NCBI RefSeq assembly: GCF_000835495.1
Contig: NW_015622544.1
Coordinates: 5,608,855 to 5,672,854 of the forward strand
Source of the DNA: Cladophialophora immunda
Taxonomy: Eukaryota; Ascomycota; Eurotiomycetes; Chaetothyriales; Herpotrichiellaceae
Reading direction: 5' to 3'
Length of the DNA stretch: 64,000 bases
Both the position numbers and the translations under genes were made by a program. Positions 1-11,103 of the stretch are shown here, piece by piece (the stretch's first letter is position 1; each line of letters starts with the position of its first letter). The notes beneath the pieces are model-generated. The model was given only the letters and a program-made list of their open reading frames with translations. It was not told the origin of the DNA and did no database searches.

Positions 1-321
1 ACACGCTCCCTTTCCTTTTCATCACGAGCAACCACCTTGATGCAACAAAACTCATGGCCAATATAAGCGAGCACATCACCGCCGTGCTCTTGATCTCATG
101 GGCTTCCCAGGAAGGAGGTGCACCAGCGGTGACGTTGGCGTGGCCCGACGTGCGTTTCCTTCGCACCCACACCTACCAGGCAACGCTTTCTGTCCCATGC
201 CAATACTGGCGATACACCTCCGGGAAGCCTTCTCTTTTGGTCCCGCCATGGTGGTGAAGATAAGACGAATTTACAAGACGGCTGAACCAAAAACAGAAAC
301 ACCGAAGCATACGACCTTCAC

Positions 322-693
322 CTCGACCAGGCCGGCATATGCTCGTGTCTGCCTTCTGGTATTCTTGGCTCGGGAGGCTCAATGTTCTTGATGGCTGCAA
401 AGTGAAGGAGTGCCGTTAGTCTCGACGCTTTTGACGGCAAATGGCATAGACGAGACTGGGGAGATAGAGAGATGTGAAACGTGCAGAGGAGGAGAAATTG
501 GAGCAATGATTCGCTTATCTCATATGCGACAGGAATAGAGGGACGATGGGCACATCTGTATCTTACCTGTCACGACCCTCTTGACTAGCGAAGGCTTTTT
601 GTCCTGTTGGGCTCGTTCCTTCTCACTCATGAGAGATGATGTCGAGATCGAGGTAGCGTCGAATGACACGTTGGGCTTGGAATTTGAAGACAT
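322..693 (-). CDS. Short hypothetical protein gene, two exons visible, 3' end uncertain
   Basis: Not recognised. Exon 1 is 567..693 (ATG at 693, 42 codons plus one base) and exon 2 is 322..394. The intron 395..566 (172 bp) starts GTAAGA and ends TTTGCAG, with a CTAAC branch-like site near the acceptor, and splicing keeps the frame. The protein begins MSSNSKPNVS, is rich in Ser and Lys, and its second exon contains the charged, proline-rich stretch PPEPRIPEGRHEHMPAWSR. There is no signal peptide or membrane helix. A donor (GTGAAG) follows exon 2. A 40-bp intron ending TTCAG at about 282 would continue the frame to a stop near 173, but this last step is weak. It could be a complete small protein of roughly 100 residues or the 5' part of a gene leaving the window. 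Confidence 0.4.
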
Positions 694-2910
694 CTTGGAG
701 GGACTGGGTTTAACGACTCGTTGGAGTAGGAAGACTATGGTATCCTCGTTTCCTGGTCGGGGAAGTCAAAGTAAGCTTTTCCTTCGAGAAGTGCCGAGTG
801 AATGCAGCAGATGTGTGAGAGAAAGGAGGAAGGCCTCGAGACTCAGGCAGAAGGCTTCGGTCCCCTTTATAGCCCAAACACGAGACGGGTGCAGCGGCAG
901 AGGTTTGGCAAGAAGCTTGTCATTCGATGGTGGCCTGGGCCTCCAGCAATGGACAATGCTTAGGCAACAAGCATATCGCAAGGGCAGAGGGAGTGTATGG
1001 CACTCGCCGGTGACAGGTCAGCGCTCCGACTCCGAACACAATGGTGGCTACCGCATCAGGTAAGGATTTGAGGAAGCCAATGCAGTGGGTTCGCGAGGTG
1101 GATGCAGTGGAGAGGCGGACGATGGACGGTGACGGCTGATTTGGATTCAGACGGGCAAAGGCTGATCTGACTCATGGGGATTTCTCGTCAGCCTCACAAC
1201 TCGGTTCCTTGGTGTGCCTCTCATGCGGTCTCCAGGCCTCCTCTTGATCGCCACCTCTTTTTCAAGCCCACCCGGCGCTCCATCCTGTCCGAAGAGGAAG
1301 CCGATTCGAGCGCGCAAGGAGAAGGAGGGCGGTCTGTTGATTGTGAGGTTCTGGTGCTTCATTGCACCGCGAGTGGGAGGAGTGGGAGGAGTGGAAAAGA
1401 GAAACTCCAATAAACACGCGAACGTACGCACCCGCCAATCACCGCCCAGCAGGCAAATGACACTGCGGCACGTATTCGCACTTCGCGTACCATTTTGGCT
1501 CTGCGCCATTTCTGCCTGAGTCACAAAGTCACAAAGTCACCGAGGAGCGGGCACTGCATCATGCACATAGGCTAGACCCTTCCGATGCCTCTGGTTTACG
1601 CAAGAAGTTCGAGTTTCTGAGTAAGGAAACTGGGAGGGATACGCGGTGGAAAAGAGACAGGGTCTTCGACCGCCAGACACCCGCAATACCGGGATGTGGT
1701 GTTTTTCAGGCACCACCAACACCATTGGAATGATGCCATGCCCGCCCTTCCACTCTGTGCAATCATTTCCTACCGTTTCCAGGGGGCTCTCAGGCAAACG
1801 CAATACTCGCCAACCCCATCTAATTCCCCCCGCGCGACGGACGGATATCCTCCTCGAAGGTCCATCAGTCCAGGCACCAGCCCCATCTACGTGCCTGATT
1901 CTGTGGAGCTCTTATGCCACGAACCTAGACTCACCAAAGAACTCTTGTTGCCGCCGTTCGAGCTTGAGACTTGGACCTCCGTTGATTGGGCAGAGCTTTG
2001 TCACCTCTCATGGTATTGACCTTGTGTGCTCTAGGCAGAACTACACTGCGTCACGACTCGTCATTTACAAGTCCCGCCGATCCTGTTTTCTTATGGTCAA
2101 TTACTATCTCGATCTCTTAGAGATGACCGCCGGAGAACGAGAATGGCCGGGTTGTTCCATATGATGATACGTCCGCGCTGTGCCTGTTCAAGACTGCATT
2201 GATCCCACCGACCGGAATGCCTTCCAAGCTGTGCTCTCCATCACTCTCGACGGTCATTCCACAAGCTGCTAGGAATGATCTACTCGCCATGCCAAACAGG
2301 TACACATCTTCTCAAAACCTGCCTGCCCTTGCGGACATCTCACAACTTTCTCCAGCTCGGGAGCCAAGGACACAGATCCACCATAGTCCGTCCCACCTCC
2401 ACCACGAATCACCGAGGAGCAAATTACATCGTGGTATTGCCCATTTACAGCAAAGCCGTTCGTAAAGACTGACTCGATCAGAATGCGATCGGATGGTGTC
2501 ACTCTCTGTGACACAGAGGCTCAAGAGGTGGCAGAACCTGACAGGCGAAATGCAGAGATAATCAAGTCGACCCAGACACAGATGCCAAGTCTGAAATGTG
2601 AGGCACTCCTGTGCATTGAGGAGGAAAATATTGCAGACATTCCCAAGAAGGCTTCTCGTGTGGTGGTGGCCTGCATGATAAATCTGTACGGCCCAATTCA
2701 CAATGCAGGGCAGGTTGGGGCTTATCTTGGAGAATCAAATCTCTTCAAGAACTAACCTTCCTCCCGCTATCAGTACTGTATACATTCCGGCGACCGTGAG
2801 TGTGAACTGCTCTATCAATTTGGCCTGCCCTGTGTTCATCCATCTCTTACGGCCTCTTATCGGCGGCGCGTCAATTCAGAGGTCTCTCTGTCATCCTCGA
2901 TGGTGGATAG
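694..2910. other. Gene-poor interval
   Basis: Open frames here are short, overlap on both strands, and show no recognisable domain or convincing splice structure. A tandem duplication of the unit CACAAAGT lies near 1522. The part next to 693 is probably the promoter of the minus-strand gene at 322..693. Confidence 0.4.
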
Positions 2911-3767
2911 ATGGAGACATTTATCAGGCAAGTTGACTGGGTACCGTACTACCACGACCGATCGAATCCTCATCTTCCGCCTCAGCCTGTCTTTAGCTTT
3001 GTCGAGCAGCAACTTCAAGAGATTCGCGACAGCCTAGACCCCGAGAATCGAGCGCAGTTGTACCGAAGAAGGGCAAGGCGACAAGAGGTGGTAGATCAAG
3101 AGATGCTGGAATCTGGCGCTCGTCAGCTTGAGAGGCAGGCTGTCCTAATCGCACCACCCGACGCAGTGCCCAAGCGACAATGGGCAAAGGCAAAGACACA
3201 CGGGCTAGCTGACGCTCGAGGACCCACTGCCAACGAGCTAGCTAGGAGGCCGACAGCAAAAACAGGCTTGTCAGGAGGCGAATGAAGCCAGAGTGACAGA
3301 GGCGCGATTCATCCATCAACTGCAACAAGCAGCGAACGCAGACACTCGAATGTCTACCATCACGGTAGTACAGGCACCACAGACACAAGCCCCAGTGAGG
3401 CCGACCATGCCGTTAAGAGCTGTATCCAGTCAGTCATTGCCCATATCGCGCTTACCTACCGATACGCTCATCGCCTATTCAGAGACCTCGCCTATACTAA
3501 TCTCGCCTCCGCCGGCCTCTGCCTACGAGGTGCTGAGAAGTCTACTTCTGCGTGGACCTATTGCTGCAAGTGCGTGGGCTACCTCGAGCGACTTGAACAT
3601 CGCCAGATGACCATGACCATGCAGCACTAAAGTTCTCTGGCGAATCGCTGCAGTGGACGGGTGCAGTTGCCACAATAGATGGTGACGAGCAGATACTTTT
3701 GGGTATTTTGAAGGCCAGGACATCCCACGTCCGCATCACGAGGCCGGCCGGAACTTCCAGCCTCTGA
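2911..3767 (+). pseudogene. Frame-broken hypothetical locus
   Basis: Three adjoining open stretches in different frames look like parts of one protein. Residues from 2911 to 3285 start METFIRQVDWVPYY and become Glu/Arg/Gln-rich, probably helical. A second frame, open from about 3241 to 3610, continues the same composition (QEANEARVTEARF) and then turns Pro/Ser/Thr-rich. A third frame from about 3632 to 3767 reads KFSGESLQWTGAVATIDGD and ends at TGA. The second change of frame could be an intron (about 3559 to 3630, ending ATGCAG); no good intron explains the first. I do not recognise the family. It is either a decayed gene or a fast-evolving gene with introns I could not place. Confidence 0.25.
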
Positions 3768-4592
3768 AGCCTCTTGAACCCCTGCTATAAATGAGAGATC
3801 CTACAGCACATGCTGCAAAAGGAACCCGAAAATGCCCCAACTCAGACGGTAGGTCCGTGCGTTGGCGCCATGCCTGCCATTTGCGCAGCCTCAGGAAAGT
3901 GTTCGTACGCTTTCAGGACCCCAGCCTGTGCCACTGGATTGTTTTGGGTTGCCCTAACCCAATTAGGAAAACTAGCAACGTTAGATTTTCACGTCGGCAC
4001 GTCAAACTGCCGTGTGCGCGCCCCCACTAGTTAGTTAGATAGACAATCAATCAAGAACAAGATGGTCCCACACTTTGGACTCGGGTTAGAGGATTGACGA
4101 GATTCGGTGTAATCGACTGGTTCGACTCTTTGTAGGCATAGGCAATATAAACATTAGCTTCAGCCGCGAGACCTTCCATGTGGAACCCCGTCTCCGCAAG
4201 AGCAGCTTCTCCTTGCTTCCAAGTTGGTGTCTATCATGTGTTCAATACTGGATATATCTTAACAACGACAGATACAGAGTGTGCTCCATGTCATAATGAC
4301 TTCAATGCAAACTGCGAGGTGACTCTTACCACGCAAGTTTCATCATTTCCCTCGACAGCACTGCGACATGCGAAAATGCTCCCCTTCATACTACTAGTCT
4401 CCCACAAAATAGAGGCAATTGCGTTTCCCCCATCCAGTTATGGCCACTAAGTCGCGGGAATGCGAGTACATACAGCCATAGTCGTTTCGGCAAAGTTCAG
4501 GCTCGCCATGCTCGGCAATCAGGGCATCCTCACCCTAAGGCTCCTCGGCGGACCAAACAACAAACCTAAGTTCGACGCTCTCGCGGGGCTTG
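3768..4592. other. Non-coding interval
   Basis: No supported gene. The open frames at 3791..4034 and 4178..4450 have no recognisable motif and no supporting splice structure. Confidence 0.3.
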
Positions 4593-4958
4593 TCATTCGG
4601 AGCGTGCTCTGGGAGGACCATGGCGCAGCCACCGCTTCTGCTGGTCGGGCTTGTCTTTGTCGTTGAGACTTCTGACGTCGGTAAGAGGACAGTCAGGTAC
4701 AATATTGAGCTTCACGTTTGTTCGCTGGATATCCTCCGAGACATTATCCGCCCAGATCTCATACGGAACCTCATCCTCGTAGATCAAGTCGTCGCGGAGG
4801 TGAGAAACCTCGCAGTGCTGGATATTGCAAGAGTTGCCATTGCTGAATCGCGGTTTGTATGAGCAAAAGCGCGCAGTAAGAGGCTGGAATGAGGTGCGTC
4901 CAAAAGACCCAAGACCAAACACAGCCGAGTTCCCCAATTTATTAGAATCAGACCACAC
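4593..4958 (-). pseudogene. Possible coding fragment
   Basis: A 121-residue minus-strand open frame has protein-like composition in its middle (HLRDDLIYEDEVPYEIWADN), rich in acidic and aromatic residues. It does not begin or end in a convincing way: the first residues look like read-through of non-coding DNA, and another frame just downstream (around 4520..4580) has coding-like composition. No family is recognised. I read it as a gene fragment or relic. Confidence 0.2.
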
Positions 4959-5183
4959 ACAGTGTTCGAGCCTCCTGTGGTCTTATCGTCCTCAATTCCA
5001 GTTATCTTCCTCCACGAGGCAACCCGGACAGAAATGTGCATGTGCACAAGATACCCTTGGCCAAATTCCTAGCGTCCATTGCTGTATTGCCGAAGGTTTC
5101 CCCCGGAGAAACTAGTAACTTAATAACAAGGAAGCAAACCAAGGCATGAACCAGGTGAGTAGCTTGCATGAGAGCTTGTATTA

Positions 5184-5849
5184 GTGCGTGGGATGTTCTC
5201 AGCCCACCGTGGTGACTCGATGAGAATGGCAATCCTGGAAGAAGCCCAATGGTTCGAGCGAAATGAACAGCGGCGAGATGCATGGACGACCATGCAACAT
5301 GCACTGGAGAGGAGGTACCTATACCTGCGTCGAGGCTATGGTGTCGAGTTAACTATACAGAGGCACCGCCCGAGACCGATATCTCCAGAGCTCACAAAAA
5401 CCGCCATCCACAAAAGTTTCTACCATCTGGACTGCGCCGAGATGTACGGAACCGAGGAAGAAGTCGGGGTGGCCATCGAGGATGCCAGCGTGCCTCGAGA
5501 CAAGCTCTTCATTACCAATAAGGTCACCCAGGGCATTGATGATATCCCTGAAGCGGTTGATCAGAGCTTGCAGAAGATGCAGCTGGACTATTTTGATCTG
5601 TGAGTTCCCGCGGTGCCAGGAAAAGAAATAACCCTTGGTAATGGACTGAGTAGATACTTGGTTCACATTCCTTTCTTCGCCAAGTCAGAGGCCGATTTTC
5701 AACATGCTTGGAAGTCTATGGAGGACATCAAGAAGGCTGGCAAGGCCAAATCGATTGGGGTCAGCAACTACATGCGCTCCGACGTGGGCAACACATACTA
5801 CTTCCGTACTCCTTGGCCGGAACACTTTGACAAGGATGATCGATCTTGA
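5184..5849 (+). pseudogene. Aldo/keto reductase relic (truncated)
   Basis: Part of an NAD(P)H-dependent aldo/keto reductase barrel is clear. The exon ending at 5599 carries PELTKTAIHKSFYHLDCAEMYGTEEEVG, which includes the family's D-x-A-x-x-Y-G catalytic signature, followed by PRDKLFITNKV. A 54-bp intron (5600..5653, GTGAGT...TAG) joins it to LYLVHIPFF and then GKAKSIGVSNYMR. The usual N-terminal strand with a GxGT motif is unrecognisable in this frame. After the GVSN motif the frame diverges and stops at 5849, so the C-terminal half of the roughly 300-residue barrel, including the cofactor-binding end, is missing. A functional enzyme is unlikely. Confidence 0.7.
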
Positions 5850-6077
5850 TCGATGAAGATGAACGTCTTGACTGCGTCCACCCGCAAGATCCATAGACCA
5901 ATATCCTTACATCAGACCTTGTGGAGGCAGCCGGGCCTGAATCTACCCGTTGCGGAGAGGAGCCTCGGACAGTTCTGTGCGGGTGACACATGCTGAGCTG
6001 TGCTGTAATGCGCTGACTGCTCCATGGCCACTGAGAACGACAAACGAACGCTACGCAAGCATAGCGACTGGTGTCTT

Positions 6078-6116
<39 letters not shown>

Positions 6117-6145
6117 GAAATAACGAGCCTCGGGCGACAGCCAAC
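5850..6145. repeat. Spacer with TC/CA microsatellite
   Basis: A compound dinucleotide repeat runs from about 6075 to 6116: roughly thirteen TC units followed by eight CA units. No gene is seen in the spacer. Confidence 0.7.
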
Positions 6146-6579
6146 ATGTCCATATCGCAAACGCTCCTGGAAACAGAACTGCTCTACCCAGCGCACTTCA
6201 TAAACAAGGTGGGATCTCGTCATTATGCTACTATTCACACGAACACCGCCGTGACATTCAGGACTAAGAAGGAGCAATGACGAGGAGACTGCTCTATGCG
6301 CCAGGCCGTCGAGCCCTTGACCATCCCACACCTCCCCAACCACAAGCAAGGCGACGCGGTCGTCCTTCACCTCAACCCTGTCACCAAGCAACAGAGCTGC
6401 AACGAGAGACTCACCGGCGACCGATCCACACACAAGCAATCCAAGGAGTCCCCCACCGGACAAAATCCGTGGCCATCCTTTTGGCCATATGTGCGGCCAT
6501 TTTCGTGAGCCTCTATGCTGTCGCTGCCTTGGCCCGGCGGGCGAATTTCTGGCTCTGGGGAAAAGAGTTGTTCATGTGA
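6146..6579 (+). other. Possible small membrane protein, unresolved
   Basis: A strongly hydrophobic segment (AILLAICAAIFVSLYAVAALA) followed by basic and aromatic residues is encoded at about 6469..6579, ending at TGA. Upstream, an ATG at 6146 opens MSISQTLLETELLYPAHFINK, which could be spliced (6209..6304, GTGGGA...CCAG) to a second exon from 6305 reading AVEPLTIPHLPNHKQGDAVV. The two parts lie in different frames and I found no intron joining them. It may be a small tail-anchored protein gene with a missed intron, a broken gene, or chance. Confidence 0.2.
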
Positions 6580-6654
6580 TTGCTTAAGCATCGAATTCTG
6601 GGCCACCGTAACAGCAACAGGGATGGGGGGAGTGATTCAGTCTCGTTATGCGAA

Positions 6655-6669
6655 GGGGGGGGGGGGGGG
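6655..6669 (+). repeat. G homopolymer (15)
   Basis: Fifteen consecutive G residues lie about 225 bp upstream of the start of the acidic protein gene. Runs this long are prone to length errors in sequencing. Confidence 0.9.
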
Positions 6670-6893
6670 AACAACTGGCCTTCTTCGTGCAGAGGTGACG
6701 ATAGCTTAATGCAGAAGCTGCCTGGAACGAGCTGGCTTGGAAAACGTCACCGTGAGAATGAGCATTACTTTCAAAACTTCGTTTGTATCTTGACACTTCG
6801 TTTGTTCTCATCCCTTTTCTTGTGAAGCTTCTTGTCTCGTCTTTGCTTTTGCTTCCTTCCACATCGCAGCATCCCAATCTCCAACCCTAGCAG

Positions 6894-7802
6894 ATGGCAA
6901 AAATGACCAAGACACCAGCGTCCAACCCCCCCGCGATGCAGACTCAATCCATGGCCAAGGCCATGGAGCTCGTCGACGACCCGATGCCTCCGATGCCGGT
7001 CCCCAGGCCTCGAAGCTACCCGTTCGTAGACATCGCCACGTCGCAGGTACATCGTCTAGCTCATACTAGATCCAGTCTCAGATCCAGGGACAACTCACGG
7101 GCAGAGCGTGATGACCGCGGCCTATTCGCCGACGACACCGCAGCCGAGGACGACCGTGCCGACGAGCGCGAGCGCGAGCGCTTCCGCGCATATCACTACT
7201 TCGACAGCGCCTACCCGGACCACTCCCTCCGGGTCGAATACTCCGACGACCCCCGCTATCCTGCAGGCGAGTACCCCGAGGGCGCGTACCCGACCGACGC
7301 ATATCTGGCAGACGATGAATCAGGGTCTGAGCAATTCGATGGCCACGACGACGACGACGACGACGACGAGGGACTGTACCTAGATCCGCCCGCGAATTTC
7401 CTGTACGATGACGATGAAGACAGCGCAGACGAAGGCTGGGGCTCGGAGACGGACGAGGACGAGGACGAGTCTGCGGCTCGGGAGTTTGCAGACACTCGTG
7501 ACGAACAGCCAACTACCAAGGCCGGGGACGAGGCCAGAGATACAGAAGGTCTGGAGACAGATCCAGATGCAGCGGCGGCAGCGGCGGCAGCGGCGACGGC
7601 AACGGCGACTCCCCCTAAAGCCAGAGCCCAAGGAGATGCAGGAGATATCAATCTCCACCACCACATCGACGCTCCTCAGACGCCGAATCTCGTACGGCAT
7701 GCAGTTTTTGCAGCAGCCGCGTGCGTTGGCCTGATGTACGCGTGGAATTGGGCTTTGAATAGACCCAGGCAGCTTCCCCTTTGGAATGATGGGGAACATT
7801 GA
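6894..7802 (+). CDS. Acidic, disordered protein with C-terminal membrane anchor
   Basis: The 302-residue product is not recognised. The first third is Arg/Asp/Glu-rich, the middle holds runs of Asp (a block of seven near residue 154) and long Asp/Glu-rich stretches, then an Ala/Thr repeat of about 18 residues near 226-243, so most of it should be disordered. Near the end, roughly residues 275-292 (AVFAAAACVGLMYAWNW) form a single hydrophobic helix followed by a short tail, and there is no signal peptide. This layout suggests a tail-anchored protein with an acidic cytosolic domain (inference). A second ATG (codon 4) is an alternative start. The antisense frames across the acidic and alanine runs are repeat shadows. 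Confidence 0.6.
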   Translation: MAKMTKTPASNPPAMQTQSMAKAMELVDDPMPPMPVPRPRSYPFVDIATSQVHRLAHTRSSLRSRDNSRAERDDRGLFADDTAAEDDRADERERERFRAYHYFDSAYPDHSLRVEYSDDPRYPAGEYPEGAYPTDAYLADDESGSEQFDGHDDDDDDDEGLYLDPPANFLYDDDEDSADEGWGSETDEDEDESAAREFADTRDEQPTTKAGDEARDTEGLETDPDAAAAAAAAATATATPPKARAQGDAGDINLHHHIDAPQTPNLVRHAVFAAAACVGLMYAWNWALNRPRQLPLWNDGEH

Positions 7803-8509
7803 CTCATCTCATTCTGCATTTCGAGGTAGTGCTGGTGCATCGTCGAAGGTATTTGGCAAGGCAGACCGACCGCCTTCAGCGCATCTGATCTCCGTTTTCC
7901 TGGAAGAGAGCTAGCTGCTCTTACACCTCCAAAACGACCTGCCTGCTGTTGCTGTGCAGCCAGGGGCATCCGAGACTATTTCTCTCGACGACCCTCCTCG
8001 CTTTGGAGCCGCATTTCCCACAAACTTTCGGGACCTGAGCATCACCATCGTCACCAGGCAACTCGCTGGTGGCTGCGGCCCGGTTCCTCAAACACTCGGC
8101 CGTCCTCAGGCATCATCGTCTTGGCTGCAATTAGACGATATTAACACTCACGCGCCCAAAATGCCAGTAGCTGGACCGATCACGGTTCTCCCCAATTCCT
8201 TTTCCATCAAACCGCAGACAATGCAGCCATGAACCAGCGCATTCCCCGCCATCAGGTATACAATTGGATGGGTGGATGTTGGGATGGCGTTCTGTGGTCA
8301 GGATTTCGCTCAGACGCATCTCAGCTCAGATGCGTCTGGATTGACGTGGAAGCGGGGCCTTAAGAGGTATTGGTACCTCGCGTAGGGAGGTAGGCAAGCT
8401 ACCTAGAGGTCGTTGTTGGATCTGCAGTCAGATCACTCCTCGCCTTGGCCTCATCCTGGCAATAGTCCATGATCGAATAGAACCCCACAATGCAGGTGTC
8501 CTCAATCTT
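7803..8509. other. Intergenic region between convergent genes
   Basis: Shared 3' flank of the plus-strand acidic-protein gene and minus-strand ARP6. It contains the perfect hairpin at 8311..8338 and short AGGTACCT/AGGTAGGC-like motifs near 8370-8400. No gene is seen. Confidence 0.5.
8311..8338. repeat. Perfect inverted repeat, 11-bp stem and 6-nt loop
   Basis: CAGACGCATCT at 8311..8321 is the exact reverse complement of AGATGCGTCTG at 8328..8338, separated by CAGCTC. It lies about 170 bp beyond the ARP6 stop codon, where it could fold in the 3' UTR of either convergent gene. Confidence 0.8.
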
Positions 8510-10028
8510 TCAAGGACCTTTACCACTGCCTCCACTCACAAATCGCCTCGCAACCCACGCACTTCCATGTTCAAGGTACTCTTCTCTGGTAACACCATAC
8601 TCTCTGACAATCCCAGGAAATCCACTCGCCAACCTGGCGCCCCCAAGCCAAGTCGACGTGATCGGGTCCGCCATCTTACGAACTCGAACCATCCATTCGG
8701 TCTTCACCCTCATACGCAGCTCGGCTTCGAGCCGCTCCAGAAAGCCAGGAATTTGCGCATTCCCGCCGACTAAAAGGACGTTGCTGAGCATGGTGACTTG
8801 CAAGAGCGGCGGGAGGACACTAAGGGATTGCATCACAATATCCGGTAACCCAGGCTGCTTCGAGCCAATGTCGCCAGGTGAGAAGATAATTTCTGGGATA
8901 GAGAAGCGTTCATTTCCCAACGTCATTGAGATTTCGGCGTCGGGCTCGGAGGAGACGGCGACCTGTTTGCGCTTGCGCGCAGCGGCGGGGGTGGGATCGT
9001 GAGGACGGCTAAACCCTCGAAGAAGGCGGATGCCATCAGGGAGAATATAGTCGACTCGGATCTCCTCATCTTCCGGCGAGACCATCTGTTCGGCGTCCAT
9101 AGCGTCGTCCGAATCCTTGGATTTTGCGGGCACGGATCTCTGCTTCGGTTTGTTTCCCTTCCAGGTCTTTTCCAGGTCCTTTCGGAAATCCTTGCTGACG
9201 AAACAGACGTCTTCCTTAATGTCATTGACGATCTTGGTGTCTTGATGCAAGTCGAAGTGCCGCACGGAGATGGCTTCTTTCAAAAGGTTCGTAAGATGCT
9301 TGCCGCCAAAATCTAACCGGCGGACTGCTCGGTGCAATGGTCGGCCATTGAACAGCGGCGTGATGGTGGTATGGCTGTAGCCGCTGTCGATCACGAGCAC
9401 ACATTCCATCGGCAGGTCTGCCATAGGATCGTTGCCTGGCTTTGTGTAGGATGCTCCTTCGAATAGTGGGTGAAGATCGTTGTAGGCATTAAGTGACGGG
9501 CCTGGTGTGGAAATCAGCACAGCCTCCCTCGCCGTCAGTGTCTTCGGCCCAGCCATACCTACCAATTACCCTGGTATAGCCTCCAAACCCCCACTCTTCC
9601 ATAATAATCTCGTCTGCATTCTTCTGGAAAGCAGGCATAGTATTGGGTGGCTCTGTGAAGATCAAGGTGGTGTCCCCGGGACTTTTAACCAGAAGATCCT
9701 TCTTAGCAACTCGCTCATCGAAGAATGATTGGTCCCATATCTCTTTCTGCGCTTCCCAGCTCACGACTTGGCCATTTTCGACAGGGCGACGAAACAAGGC
9801 TTCGCTCCATTGTGTGATTTCCTCGGATTGGGAACCGACGTAGACTTTTCTGTCACGGCTGCGGACGATGGAGTTTGGGATGATATGACATCGTCGCAAG
9901 GCGTCCGTGTCTGGTACGGGGTCGGAGGGTGCGAAGCCAGCCTTGATGCTGTAGCCACCGTCGTCCAGGACGAAAGTCGTGGAGGGAAGGCCCGGGGTGT
10001 TTCGCGTGGATTTTGGTGCGCGGGGCAT
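8510..10028 (-). CDS. ARP6: Actin-related protein 6 (SWR1 chromatin-remodelling complex)
   Basis: The model is two exons, 9563..10028 and 8510..9501, with a 61-bp intron (GTAGGT...CACCAG), giving 485 residues. The actin fold is visible: phosphate-1 loop FVLDDGGYSIKAGF near residue 20, the phosphate-2 segment VLVIDSGYSHTTITP near 200, the C-terminal adenosine region LLVGGNAQIPGF and the terminal STWLGGARLAS. The segment MEEWGFGGYTRV and the order of insertions fit Arp6 rather than actin or Arp4. The family acts in the nucleus in SWR1, which deposits H2A.Z, and also in heterochromatin. A charged, Lys/Asp-rich insertion follows DIKEDVCFVS. Family assignment is firm; the intron is supported because splicing restores continuity across a frame change. 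Confidence 0.9.
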
Positions 10029-11103
10029 GTCGACTTCAGGCAGCCAGCATCATTGTTCTGGGGAGATCAGAGGCCTACTTCGAGAGAGAACCTCGACGGC
10101 GGGGGACTGAAGCCTGGAAAGACTCTGCATGCATGTAAGGTTGAGAATTTTATGGGGGTCTGAAGCACCAATTTGATTTCTTGGGAATGGCCCAAACCTG
10201 TCTCCATGATGTTGTCCACGCTCCTCCGCACCATCGACTAGGACCTAAGATGCCTCGCTGCTTTACCAGGCGGCAAGATCTCGGCACACCTTCTGCTCCT
10301 CGTTTGCTTCCTGAGACTCACCAGGACGGACTGTTTGTGCCTTTGCTCTCCAACATTCACCTCGATCAATGTCGGACGACCATATTAGAGAGATGCCGAC
10401 AGTCCCAATCTGCCTCGTTTCTCATAATCCTTAGCTGCTCAATCGCATGAGGTAATATAGACCGGTCTCTTTCCAAGGCCTGTGGTTGATGGTCTCGACT
10501 GGAAGGTAGACTGATGCTCAACACCAAAGCAGGAAACAGTCATTCGCATAGGCCACTCTGCAAGCTTCCACCACATGTCAAAAGGTCCTTCTATCAGGTA
10601 TATGACTAAAGTTCTCAGCGACTGACGATACCGCCTGACATGACCCACGCACCTGATCGAATACCTGGTCTGTGAGGTTCCAGCGTCTAAACCAAACTCA
10701 GAAGCGGTTCGGACGCTATTCAGCAACGTCATAAACCATCTGAGGCATTTGTTCGGCGATCGCAAGGCCTTTCTATCCGGAAATGTGTCCCTCCAAATTG
10801 AGCAAGGCTGGGGAAAAGGGGCATTAGACATCACCGAGGCTTATGTATGCGGTACCAACGCTAAGCTTCTTGTCCTGTACGTGGGGGCCAAGCTGGAATG
10901 CCCTCAATTACAGCTGAACGGATCATAGCTACGTATTTCTCAAAGGTTTATGTGTCACTCATACTGCTTCATATCGTGAAAGACAGAGCTGCGGTATGTT
11001 CCTTTGTATATGGCGTCTATGGGCTCTGAAGGGTTCCATCCATCTATATACATGGCACTCCGGCCATTCTATGCAGCGTCCTAGGTACGAAGGACTGCCC
11101 GAA
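10029..11103. other. Intergenic region with one unassigned ORF
   Basis: A 131-codon minus-strand frame (10439..10834) has plausible composition (PFDMWWKLAEWPMRM) but no recognised domain, no conserved start and no clear splice partners. It could be a gene relic. Nothing else is seen. Confidence 0.3.

Noticed and set aside
1646..2164. 172-codon plus-strand frame considered as a gene
   Set aside because: Composition is scattered, no domain or splice signal supports it, and another overlapping frame is just as open.
4100..4145. GGTTCGACTC resembling a tRNA B box
   Set aside because: No A box, acceptor stem or cloverleaf could be drawn around it.
6071..6145. Open frame starting with a Ser-Leu and Thr-His repeat
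   Set aside because: The beginning is only translation of the TC/CA microsatellite.
7078..7799. Several long antisense open frames across the acidic-protein gene
   Set aside because: They mirror the Asp, Ala and Arg repeats of the plus-strand gene and contain only low-complexity sequence.
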